From: Acidobacteriaceae bacterium
Lineage (GTDB): Bacteria; Acidobacteriota; Terriglobia; Terriglobales; Acidobacteriaceae
DNA length: 8,226 bases
Assembly: GCA_025929125.1 (NCBI GenBank)
Contig: JAICMT010000051.1
Coordinates: 1-8,226 of the forward strand
Direction of reading: 5' to 3'
Positions 1-6,467 of this stretch are shown here, piece after piece. A program made the position numbers and the translations under genes. Below the pieces are notes generated by a model that saw nothing but the letters and a program-made list of their open reading frames with translations, had not been told where the DNA came from and ran no database searches. The stretch's first letter is position 1. Each line of letters begins with the position of its first letter.

Positions 1-279
1 CCTTCACCACATCCGTCGGAGAGCACGGGAGGACAGCTCGCCATTGTGAATCTGCGCACCAGCTTCGCCGAACATCACCCTTCCGGGATTGGAGTAGAGA
101 GTCTGACTGTCAACTCGATCATAGGAACGATCTATATCAATTTTCCGCGGGTCCAAGCCGTCCGTTTTGTGGTCGATGGGCACACGCGCGACACCCTCGC
201 AGGACATGCCGACCTAACCCGGGCTTATCGCGTCACCAATACGGAGTCACGCGTTCCCACTCCTGAGGAGCTGCAGTGA
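1..279 (+). CDS. GerMN-domain protein, C-terminal part (5' end outside window)
   Basis: The frame is open from the first base to TGA at 277-279, giving 92 visible residues; the true start lies to the left. Visible features match the second half of a GerMN fold: a helix region with VNSIIGT, an NFP turn, then the strand VRFVVDG followed by TLAGHADL. The VDG plus TLAGHADL ending is typical of GerMN proteins, a domain first described in spore germination protein GerM but also found in many non-sporulating bacteria, where its role is poorly known. Such proteins are usually secreted or membrane-anchored, but the N-terminus that would show this is missing. The stop codon overlaps the murI start (GTGA), so translation of the two is probably coupled and the product may act in the cell envelope. 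The family call is fairly sure; the function is not known. Confidence 0.82.
   Translation, partial: PSPHPSESTGGQLAIVNLRTSFAEHHPSGIGVESLTVNSIIGTIYINFPRVQAVRFVVDGHTRDTLAGHADLTRAYRVTNTESRVPTPEELQ
265..270 (+). promoter_or_regulatory. Ribosome binding site supporting the GTG start of murI
   Basis: GAGGAG lies 5 bases before the GTG at 276 and inside the end of the upstream coding frame. It supports GTG as the real start, although that codon overlaps the upstream stop. Confidence 0.7.
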
Positions 280-1100
280 CCACGGCGATCGGAGTGTTCG
301 ACTCGGGCTTTGGCGGGCTCACCGTGTTGCGCGAGCTGCTGCAGGTGATTCCCTCTGCTGAGTACACCTATCTCGGCGACACCGCACGCCTCCCCTATGG
401 ATCGAAATCGAGGGAAACCATCGTCCGTTACGCCCTTTCAAGTGCGCGCTTCCTGCAGGAGCGCGGCGCAGAACTGCTGGTCGTCGCCTGCAACACCGCC
501 ACCGCGCTTGCGCTCGACGACCTGCGCGAGGCGCTGACCATCCCGGTGATCGGAGTAGTGGAGCCGGGGACGCGGGCGGCAGCCAGGGCCAGCGCGGGAG
601 GTAAGGTGCTGGTGCTGGCGACCCAGGCAACGGTCGATTCGCATGCTTATGCTCGGTCATGCGAGGCTGCAGGTCTGCGGGCGATCGAAAAGGCATGCCC
701 GCTGCTGGTCCCGCTGGTGGAAGAGGGCTGGGTGCCGGACGGTTCGCCGTCTGAAACCGGCTTGGTCACCTGCGAGGTGCTGCGGATCTATCTTCGCGAG
801 GCGCTCAACGAGAGTCCCGACACCAGCGCTGTCCTGCTGGGATGCACTCATTATCCGCTGCTGCGGGCCGCAATGGAACAGACCCTGGCGGAGCTTGGGC
901 ACGAGGTGCCGGTCATCGATTCGGCCCAGGCCACCGCCGAGGTTGTCGCAGAGCAGTTGGGCACCCGCAGCATTGGCGAGCGGACGACCGGTCGTTGCAG
1001 CTTCTTTGCGACTGACTCGGTCGTGAAGTTCGGGCGCCTGGGAACAAGATTTCTAGGCCGGCCGGTCCAGAGTGTGCAGCTCATCGATCTCGGCGGCTAG
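276..1100 (+). CDS. murI: Glutamate racemase MurI
   Basis: MurI interconverts L- and D-glutamate in the cytoplasm without a cofactor, supplying D-Glu for peptidoglycan stem peptides. The 274-residue product has the normal family length. Landmarks in order: FDSGFGGLTV near residues 8-17 with the active-site Asp9-Ser10, GDTARLPYG at 34-42, the first catalytic cysteine in VACNTATA (Cys72), and the second in LLGCTHYPLL (Cys190, followed by Thr191-His192). Both catalytic cysteines are present, so the enzyme should be active. It lacks the N-terminal extension of the E. coli enzyme that senses a UDP-MurNAc precursor, and resembles the shorter form. The start is GTG, overlapping the stop of the GerMN gene and preceded by GAGGAG. 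The EVE-domain gene follows 39 bases after its stop. Confidence 0.97.
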   Translation: MTTAIGVFDSGFGGLTVLRELLQVIPSAEYTYLGDTARLPYGSKSRETIVRYALSSARFLQERGAELLVVACNTATALALDDLREALTIPVIGVVEPGTRAAARASAGGKVLVLATQATVDSHAYARSCEAAGLRAIEKACPLLVPLVEEGWVPDGSPSETGLVTCEVLRIYLREALNESPDTSAVLLGCTHYPLLRAAMEQTLAELGHEVPVIDSAQATAEVVAEQLGTRSIGERTTGRCSFFATDSVVKFGRLGTRFLGRPVQSVQLIDLGG

Positions 1101-1139
1101 GACTTGAAACCACCGCTGCTTCCTCTTACCTTGATCTCT

Positions 1140-1520
1140 ATGCCCTATCTTCTGAAGACTGAGCCGGACAAATACTCCTACGACGACCTGATTCGAGATG
1201 GCGAAACGGTCTGGGACGGGATCAGCAACAACCAAGCCCTGATGACGCTCCGGAGCATGAAGAAGGGCGACAAGCTCGTGATTTATCACTCCAATGTAGG
1301 AAAGGCGGCAATCGGGACCGCTACGGTGAGTGCCGTCGACGCGTCCGACCCGCGCAATCCTCAGGTGCGAATCAGGCCAGGAAAGCGCCTGAAAAACGAA
1401 AAGCCGCTGAGCGCCATGCGTAATTCCCCCGTGTTCGATGGGTCTCCCCTGTTCCGGCAGTTTCGCCTCTCTGTAGTGCCACTTACCGAGGAGCAATACC
1501 GCTGGCTGACAGAGACTTAA
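1140..1520 (+). CDS. Small stand-alone EVE-domain protein
   Basis: The 126-residue product is almost entirely one EVE domain, a PUA-like fold. It begins MPYLLKTEPDKYSYDDL, the classic EVE opening, followed by the TVWDGISNNQA block (residues 23-33), then GDKLVIYHSN with its hydrophobic strand, and ends with a PLTEEQYRWL helix. EVE and YTH-like domains hold modified bases in an aromatic cage, and eukaryotic and bacterial relatives have been linked to 5-methylcytosine-type marks or modified RNA; the ligand here is unknown. Aromatic residues Trp25, Tyr12 and Tyr14 lie in the conserved region. I chose ATG at 1140 because the family motif begins there. A TTG at 1104 in the same frame would add 12 residues of no family resemblance. 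Neither start has a good Shine-Dalgarno sequence. It probably shares a transcript with murI, though this does not imply a functional link. Confidence 0.92.
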   Translation: MPYLLKTEPDKYSYDDLIRDGETVWDGISNNQALMTLRSMKKGDKLVIYHSNVGKAAIGTATVSAVDASDPRNPQVRIRPGKRLKNEKPLSAMRNSPVFDGSPLFRQFRLSVVPLTEEQYRWLTET

Positions 1521-1565
1521 ATATCTGCCCTCCTGCGGCGTCGGTACAACTAAAGTGCTCTTCTT

Positions 1566-1607
1566 AGGCCGCTTCAATCTGGCTACCATACCCAGAAGGT
1601 CGGGCCT
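1566..1607 (+). other. Possible two-tier stem-loop in the leader of the GGDEF gene
   Basis: AGGCC (1566-1570) can pair with GGCCT (1603-1607), and inside it TCTGG (1578-1582) with CCAGA (1592-1596) around a 9-base loop. The inner stem uses part of the AGAAGG ribosome binding site (1594-1599), and the outer stem ends 2 bases before the ATG. Stems are only 5 pairs each with a large internal loop, so this may be chance. No U-tract follows, so it is not a terminator. Confidence 0.2.
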
Positions 1608-1609
1608 CA

Positions 1610-2854
1610 ATGCACGTCTTAACAAACCTGGATACCCGCACGCTCCTGGCATGTGACTTCTTGTTGACGACTGCGTTTTCGGTCGCCTTGTTGGCGATGA
1701 AGCGATGCTATCCCGTGCTGCGCGGCATCAATACCATCGCGATCAGCTTCCTGCTGGGTATTCCCGGAGCGTTCCTGCTGGCCAGCTGGGGATGGATGCC
1801 CCACGGGCTCACTATCGCCGCAGCATACTTTTTTGTGCTGGCTTCCTTTCTGTTTCTCTATCGCGGCATCCTCCGTTTCATCGGGAGCCGCCGCACGATT
1901 CTGCTGCCTGTGGTCGTCTCCTGTCTCGCACTGGCTGCACTTTTCTACTTCAGCCAGATCGAGCGAAGCGCGGCCGGACGAGTCATCACGATTTCAATCG
2001 CGATAGCCAGCGTCCGGGGTCTGATTGCGCTGGAACTCCTGCGCAAGTCACCCAGCTTTACCAGCCCTCGATCTATGCGCCTATTTGCCGCATTTATGGC
2101 GTTCATCGCTGCTTCCACCGTGGAGTGCGGCCTCTCAAGCGTCATCACCGGCTCCCATTCTGGGACGTTCGACTCAGGTCCATTCACGACCACCGTCTTG
2201 TTTCTGGGGGTAGTCTCGGTATGCGTTACCGGGATCTTTCTCTTGTGGCTCTCAAGTGGCGAGCTGATCGCTCGCAGCAGGGACGAATCACTGAAAGACT
2301 CTCTCTCCGGAGCCTTCAACCGGCGCGGCATTGAAGCGAAGCTGGAAACCGAACTGAAACAGTTGGAGGGAAGCAAAAGCCGGCTTTCCATTGCGCTGAT
2401 CGACGTCGACTACTTTAAAACCATCAATGATGTGCAGGGACACGCCGCAGGCGACGCTGCATTGCGGGACGTCGCCGAGGCCATCACGTCGCACCTGCGG
2501 GGACGCGACTATTTGGGGCGCTATGGCGGGGATGAGTTCCTGCTGATTCTCCCGAATACCGTATCGGGTATTGCGCTCAGCGTGACCGAGCGGCTAAGCA
2601 AGGCCGTAACCGCTCTCCACCTGAGTACGGGCCTTACTCCTTTGACTTTGAGCATCGGCATCACGGAGGCGGTTCCCCACGATGATCTCGCGAGTCTTCT
2701 TGCAAGGGCGGACAAGGCGCTGTACCGGGCCAAAAGCGATGGCCGCACCTGTCGCCGCATCTACACCGAGCTGGACGAAAAGTCCGAGAGGTTGACAGAC
2801 CTTCGCAGCCCGGTCCTGATCGCCCCCGCAAACTCCAGCTTGTTGCCACAGTAA
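1610..2854 (+). CDS. Membrane-bound diguanylate cyclase (GGDEF domain)
   Basis: The product (414 residues) should make cyclic di-GMP from two GTP at the inner membrane. Its N-terminal half has about seven hydrophobic segments, roughly at residues 12-30, 41-60, 66-84, 97-115, 124-144, 157-178 and 192-214; I cannot assign this sensor region to a named family. A short linker leads to the GGDEF domain at about 225-385: DSLSGAFNRRG at 230-240, the metal- and GTP-binding DVDYFK at 265-270, NDVQGHAAGD at 273-282, and GGDEF itself at 306-310. RGRD at 297-300 lies exactly five residues before GGDEF, the spacing of the product-inhibition I-site, so the enzyme is predicted to be active and feedback-inhibited. 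A 30-residue tail follows. No EAL domain is present. The ATG is preceded by AGAAGG ten bases upstream. It lies 89 bases after the EVE gene and may have its own promoter, which I could not identify. Confidence 0.95.
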   Translation: MHVLTNLDTRTLLACDFLLTTAFSVALLAMKRCYPVLRGINTIAISFLLGIPGAFLLASWGWMPHGLTIAAAYFFVLASFLFLYRGILRFIGSRRTILLPVVVSCLALAALFYFSQIERSAAGRVITISIAIASVRGLIALELLRKSPSFTSPRSMRLFAAFMAFIAASTVECGLSSVITGSHSGTFDSGPFTTTVLFLGVVSVCVTGIFLLWLSSGELIARSRDESLKDSLSGAFNRRGIEAKLETELKQLEGSKSRLSIALIDVDYFKTINDVQGHAAGDAALRDVAEAITSHLRGRDYLGRYGGDEFLLILPNTVSGIALSVTERLSKAVTALHLSTGLTPLTLSIGITEAVPHDDLASLLARADKALYRAKSDGRTCRRIYTELDEKSERLTDLRSPVLIAPANSSLLPQ

Positions 2855-2954
2855 AAGCCACCTCTCAGCGTAGACTTCCATGCCACCGGGGTATGTTAGC
2901 CTCTGGAATTGGGTGGGCGTCATCCTCTTGCGCCGGCCCGCGAGCATACACGCC

Positions 2955-2960
2955 AGGGAG
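2955..2960 (+). promoter_or_regulatory. Ribosome binding site that sets the fabI start
   Basis: AGGGAG sits 5 bases before the ATG at 2966. The open frame extends upstream to an ATG at 2909, but this site and the family N-terminus (MIDLKGQ) both favour 2966. Confidence 0.75.
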
Positions 2961-2965
2961 TTGGA

Positions 2966-3742
2966 ATGATCGATTTGAAAGGCCAGGTGGCAATTGTTTT
3001 CGGGCTCGCCAATAAGCGCAGCATCGCATATGCAGTGGCGCAAAAGCTTGCGGAAGCAGGGGCGACCCTGGTCTTGTCATATCAGTCGGAGCGGCTGAAG
3101 GCTGAATCGGAAGAGTTGCTCCGCGAACTCGGACAGGCGGAGAGCGGCCGCGCGTTCCAGTGCGATGTGAGCCGTGATGAGGAAATCGACCAGCTCTTTG
3201 CCAATGTTGCCGCTGTTTTTCCCAAGCTCGACATCCTGATTCACTCGGTCGCATTTGCGCCTGCCGATGCAATCAAGAATGACTTTCTGCTCACATCGCG
3301 CGAGGACTTCCGGATCGCTCACGACGTCAGCGTCTACTCGCTGATCGCCGTGACCCGGAGAGCTGCTCCGCTCATGTCCGAGGGCGGCGCGGTTCTTACG
3401 CTCACTTATTATGGGTCGGAGAAGGTATTTCCCAATTACAACGTGATGGGCGTGGCGAAGGCCGCCTTGGAAGCCACCGTGCGTTATCTGGCGGCGTCCC
3501 TGGGACCGAAAAAGATTCGGGTCAACGCCGTCTCCGCCGGACCGATTAAGACGCTCGCCGCGCGGGGCATTGGTGACTTCACTCAGATATTGACCGCCGT
3601 CACCGAACGCGCGCCCCTGCACCGCAACGTGGAGCAGGCAGAGGTCGGAAACACCGCGCTCTTCCTGTGCTCTCCTCTGGCAAGCGGCATTACCGGCGAA
3701 GTGACCTTTGTGGATTGCGGCTTCAACATCACCGGAATTTAG
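2966..3742 (+). CDS. fabI: Enoyl-ACP reductase FabI
   Basis: FabI catalyses the last reduction of each round of type II fatty acid elongation, turning trans-2-enoyl-ACP into acyl-ACP in the cytoplasm. The 258-residue length is typical. The short-chain dehydrogenase fold shows VFGLANKRSIA (residues 11-21) as the dinucleotide-binding loop in its FabI-specific form, CDVS at 66-69, HSVAFAPAD at 93-101, and the catalytic series Tyr148, Tyr158 and Lys165 in YYGSEK...PNYNVMGVAK (Tyr-x6-Lys). VNAVSAGPIKTLAA at 186-199 is a FabI signature in the substrate-binding region. Tyr39-Gln40 matches the NADH-preferring E. coli type rather than the Arg-Lys pair of NADPH-preferring forms. Ala96 occupies the place of E. 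coli Gly93, as is normal in several Gram-positive FabIs. The DinB-fold gene starts 14 bases downstream, so the two are probably cotranscribed. Confidence 0.96.
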   Translation: MIDLKGQVAIVFGLANKRSIAYAVAQKLAEAGATLVLSYQSERLKAESEELLRELGQAESGRAFQCDVSRDEEIDQLFANVAAVFPKLDILIHSVAFAPADAIKNDFLLTSREDFRIAHDVSVYSLIAVTRRAAPLMSEGGAVLTLTYYGSEKVFPNYNVMGVAKAALEATVRYLAASLGPKKIRVNAVSAGPIKTLAARGIGDFTQILTAVTERAPLHRNVEQAEVGNTALFLCSPLASGITGEVTFVDCGFNITGI

Positions 3743-3744
3743 GC

Positions 3745-3749
3745 GAGGA
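3745..3749 (+). promoter_or_regulatory. Ribosome binding site that sets the DinB-fold gene start
   Basis: GAGGA lies 7 bases before the ATG at 3757 and just after the fabI stop. It favours this start over the in-frame extension reaching back to 3667 inside fabI. Confidence 0.7.
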
Positions 3750-3756
3750 AATCAAT

Positions 3757-4272
3757 ATGAGAGTCAACGAAATTCTGTTGCAGGATTTTGACGCGGAAGT
3801 AGCTGCCACGCGCCGTTTACTGGAACGTATTCCCGAAGACAATCCCGAGTTCAAGCCGCACGAAAAATCTTTCGAAATCGGCAAGCTGGCGATGCACGTG
3901 GCGACGCTACCTCGCTTTGGCGCTCGCATTCTGAGCACGCCCGCGATGAACATGAAGGATCCAGAGCAGGGATTTCCCGACCTGACGTTTCGCTCGCGGG
4001 AGGCTCTGATGGACACCTTCACCGCCGCGGCGAATGACTGCCGGGCTGCCCTGGCTTCCGTGTCCGATGAGGAACTCGCCGCACCCTGGAAGTTTTCCTT
4101 CGGCGACCACGTGATCTCGAATCGCCCGCGGGGGGAGTCCTATCGGCAGATGTTCTTCAATCACCTGCTGCATCATCGTGGTCAGCTTACGGTGTATCTG
4201 CGATTGCAAGACATCCCGGTGCCAGGCCTTTACGGACCATCCGCGGACGAGCCCTTTAATCCTGGAACGTAG
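3757..4272 (+). CDS. DinB-family (DinB/YfiT-fold) putative metalloenzyme
   Basis: The 171-residue product looks like a DinB four-helix-bundle protein. The expected metal-binding histidine triad is visible: His47 in KLAMHVATL, and His136 and His140 in FNHLLHHRGQL, the usual HxxxH of the last helix. The C-terminal stretch VYLRLQDIPVPGLYGPSADE is common in DinB proteins of soil bacteria. The wider superfamily includes bacillithiol, mycothiol and glutathione S-transferases and thiol-dependent isomerases; the name DinB (damage-inducible) comes from B. subtilis and does not prove a DNA repair role. Because bshC lies nearby, bacillithiol is a possible cosubstrate, but this is inference only. No signal peptide or membrane segment is seen. 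The start ATG has GAGGA at good spacing and follows fabI by 14 bases. The stop is only 6 bases from the stop of the convergent uup gene. Confidence 0.88.
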   Translation: MRVNEILLQDFDAEVAATRRLLERIPEDNPEFKPHEKSFEIGKLAMHVATLPRFGARILSTPAMNMKDPEQGFPDLTFRSREALMDTFTAAANDCRAALASVSDEELAAPWKFSFGDHVISNRPRGESYRQMFFNHLLHHRGQLTVYLRLQDIPVPGLYGPSADEPFNPGT

Positions 4273-4278
4273 CGCCGC

Positions 4279-6078
4279 TCACCCGACCTTCTCCGTCAAC
4301 TCAGCCCATCGCGCATACAGCGCATCCGCTTCGGCCTGAGCCTCCTCCAGCTCCTTCAGCGCAGCGGTCAGCGCTGCTGGATCGCTGGCGATCTTGGGTT
4401 CCTCCATCTGCGCATGCGCGGCGCGAACGCGCTCGTCTGCCGCTTCGACCCTCTCTTCGATCCCGGCGTATTCCCGCGCCTCCAAATAGGAGAGCTTTTT
4501 CCTGATTTCGCGCGGAGCTTCTGCATTTCGCTTTTGATTGCGGGGCGCCGGATCCGACTCGGCTGCCGTCTGGCGCATCCATTGCTCCCACTGCGAATAG
4601 TCTGCGAACGCGCCCGAGTTCCCGCGACCGTCCAGCCCCAAGATGCTGGTGGAGACCCGATCGAGCATGTAACGATCGTGCGTCACCAGCACCAGCGCGC
4701 CGGTGTACTCGAGCAGAGTTTCTTCCAGAACTTCGAGAGTGGGAATGTCAAGATCATTGGTGGGCTCGTCCAACAGCAGCAGGTCTGCGGGCTCCAGCAT
4801 CAGTCTCGCGATCAGGACCCGCGCCCGCTCGCCTCCGCTCAGCCGATCCACCGGCTGATTCAACTGCTCAGCCGCAAACAAAAACCTGTTCGCGTAACTC
4901 AACACATGGACCACGCGGCCCTGGTACAGCACAGAGTCGGAGTGTGGCGCCAGAGCTCGACGCAACGTGAGCCCCGGTTCCAGTTCGCGGGCCTGCGAGA
5001 AGTAGACAACTCGCAGCGATGCAGCCCGTCGGAACGATCCCGATTGTGGCTCCAGCTCTCCGGTAAGCAGTCTCAGCAGCGTGGTCTTTCCGCTGCCGTT
5101 TGGCCCCACCAAGCCCAAACGCACGCCATTGCTAATGAGGAGATTCAGACGGTCGACGATCTTCTTCATCCCGAAGCTCAGGCTTATATCTTCCAACTCC
5201 ACCAGCCGCTTCGTCTCCCGATCTGTCGCGGTGAACTCAATTCCGGCAGACGTCACCTGGGAGCGGGCATCCACATCGCGCAGCTTACCGATCAGTTCGT
5301 TGGCAGTGTCGATGCGAGCCTTGGACTTCGTGGTTCGAGCCTTGGGTCCACGCCGGAGCCACTCAATCTCCGTTCGCACACGATTGCGGAGCGAATCCTG
5401 CATTCGAGATTGCGCCTCCAGATAAGCGGCGCGTCCTTCTAAAAATCTGGAATAGCTGCCTTTCAGGCGCAGCAGCCCTCCGCCGTACACCCGGTTTAAC
5501 TCCACGATCTCCGTGGCGACGTTCTCGAGGAAGTAGCGGTCATGGCTGATGATCACGCATGCGAACGCGGCATTGTTCAGCAGCGCCTCCAGCCACGCGA
5601 TGCCAGCAAGATCCAGATGGTTCGTCGGCTCATCCAGCAGCAGCACATCCGGACGGGTTACCAGCGCTTCAGCAATCGCCAGACGCTTGCGCCAGCCACC
5701 GGAAAGTTTCGCGGCTTCGGTGCCGAAGTCGGCAAACCCCGCGCGACCTGCAGCATCGCGCAACAGGCCCTCTCGTTCCACCTCAGGGACTGCCGAACGG
5801 TTCATAGCCGCTGCGAGCACGGAGCGCACAGTGGAGCTCGCGGAAAACTCCGCTTCCTGCCTCACGTAAGCCACGCGGGCACCTTTGCGGCGCGCTACAT
5901 CGCCCGTGTCTGGTTCCTGCTCCCCCGCCAGCACAGTTAACAGGGTTGATTTCCCCGCCCCATTGGGCCCAATCAGGCCGATGCGATCGCCCTCTGATAC
6001 GGTGAAGTCGATGCCCTCAAACAACGCAGTCGCGCCGAACCGCTTTGAAAGCTCCTGTGCATTTAGAATCGGCGGCAT
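4279..6078 (-). CDS. uup: ABC-F ATPase, Uup type
   Basis: This 599-residue soluble protein has two ATP-binding domains in tandem and no membrane segment, which defines ABC-F. Domain 1: Walker A GPNGAGKS at 37-44, signature LSGGW at 125-129, Walker B VLLLDE at 145-150, His179. Domain 2: Walker A GPNGSGKT at 325-332, signature LSGGE at 413-417, LLLLDE at 433-438, His467. All catalytic residues are intact, including both glutamates (150 and 438). The linker at about 205-275 carries the basic EIEWLRRGPKARTTKSKARI motif of Uup proteins. A charged region at 505-527 leads to a C-terminal coiled coil (about 528-598), the Uup domain that binds DNA in the E. coli protein. ABC-F proteins act on ribosomes; Uup is also tied to precise transposon excision and replication problems. 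The ATG is the first possible start after an in-frame stop; no clear Shine-Dalgarno sequence precedes it. It follows the CxxC protein gene by 40 bases. Confidence 0.94.
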   Translation of the reverse strand: MPPILNAQELSKRFGATALFEGIDFTVSEGDRIGLIGPNGAGKSTLLTVLAGEQEPDTGDVARRKGARVAYVRQEAEFSASSTVRSVLAAAMNRSAVPEVEREGLLRDAAGRAGFADFGTEAAKLSGGWRKRLAIAEALVTRPDVLLLDEPTNHLDLAGIAWLEALLNNAAFACVIISHDRYFLENVATEIVELNRVYGGGLLRLKGSYSRFLEGRAAYLEAQSRMQDSLRNRVRTEIEWLRRGPKARTTKSKARIDTANELIGKLRDVDARSQVTSAGIEFTATDRETKRLVELEDISLSFGMKKIVDRLNLLISNGVRLGLVGPNGSGKTTLLRLLTGELEPQSGSFRRAASLRVVYFSQARELEPGLTLRRALAPHSDSVLYQGRVVHVLSYANRFLFAAEQLNQPVDRLSGGERARVLIARLMLEPADLLLLDEPTNDLDIPTLEVLEETLLEYTGALVLVTHDRYMLDRVSTSILGLDGRGNSGAFADYSQWEQWMRQTAAESDPAPRNQKRNAEAPREIRKKLSYLEAREYAGIEERVEAADERVRAAHAQMEEPKIASDPAALTAALKELEEAQAEADALYARWAELTEKVG

Positions 6079-6118
6079 AGAGAAAGTCTAAATGCCGCTG
6101 AGACCGTCCAGCGCTTCG

Positions 6119-6427
6119 CTACTCCAGATCGAAGTCGCGCAGCGGCTTCTCCCCCAGCGGACTCTCTTTCGCCTTCTTCACTGCCTCGGCAAACTTTTTT
6201 GCCAGCAAGTCGTCCTTGTTTTTTTGCGCATCCACGCTCTGCGCAAACAAAGAATCGCGGCGCGCATCAGCCTCGCGCAGCGCCTTGGCCGCCTCGCCGA
6301 AATCCTCAAAGGTCTTCTTCCGCGGCGCCGAAGTATGAGAGATGACCGCGCGTATCACCGGGTCAATCTTCAGAATGCCGCCACAGTCCGGACAGCTCAC
6401 TTCAAAAGGTTGGTCGCTCAGGCCCAT
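6119..6427 (-). CDS. Uncharacterised 102-residue protein with single CxxC and charged helical tail
   Basis: I do not recognise a characterised family. The product starts with a short segment carrying one cysteine pair, CPDCGG (Cys12 and Cys15), which looks like half of a zinc ribbon; no second CxxC follows, so metal binding by one chain alone would be incomplete unless histidines (His31) help or it dimerises. The rest, about residues 36-90, is rich in Lys, Glu, Asp and Ala with TFEDFGEAAKALREADARRD and KFAEAVKKAKESP, and is predicted to be helical or coiled-coil. The tail ends acidic (RDFDLE). No signal peptide or membrane segment is seen, so it is probably cytoplasmic. AGGAG 5 bases before the ATG (positions 6433-6437) and codon use like its neighbours support it as a real gene. 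It lies 40 bases after bshC and 40 before uup on the same strand, so it is probably cotranscribed. I have the impression that similar small proteins occur in Acidobacteriota, which needs a search. Confidence 0.8.
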   Translation of the reverse strand: MGLSDQPFEVSCPDCGGILKIDPVIRAVISHTSAPRKKTFEDFGEAAKALREADARRDSLFAQSVDAQKNKDDLLAKKFAEAVKKAKESPLGEKPLRDFDLE

Positions 6428-6467
6428 GGTCTCTCCTACCGGACACCATTCTAAGCGAGAGCGTCTG

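Noticed and set aside
319..696. Long open frame antisense to murI, and other long frames overlapping the real genes
   Set aside because: They lie across strongly conserved genes, carry low-complexity Arg/Pro/Ser-rich sequence and match no family; they are shadow frames expected in GC-rich DNA.
1521..1609. Cyclic di-GMP riboswitch upstream of the GGDEF gene
   Set aside because: The region is too short and lacks the conserved GEMM core and tetraloop-receptor elements.
2871..2897. Promoter-like pair TAGACT and TATGTT upstream of fabI
   Set aside because: Each box matches only 4 of 6 consensus bases and the spacer is 15 bases, which is too weak to call.
4414..5442. A 342-codon open frame on the + strand opposite uup
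   Set aside because: The uup frame carries all ABC-F motifs; the opposite frame is rich in Gln, Arg and His without any motif and is a shadow.
6110..6120. Small hairpin AGCG/CGCT after the CxxC protein gene as a terminator
   Set aside because: The stem has four pairs with no T-run, and uup follows within 40 bases on the same strand.
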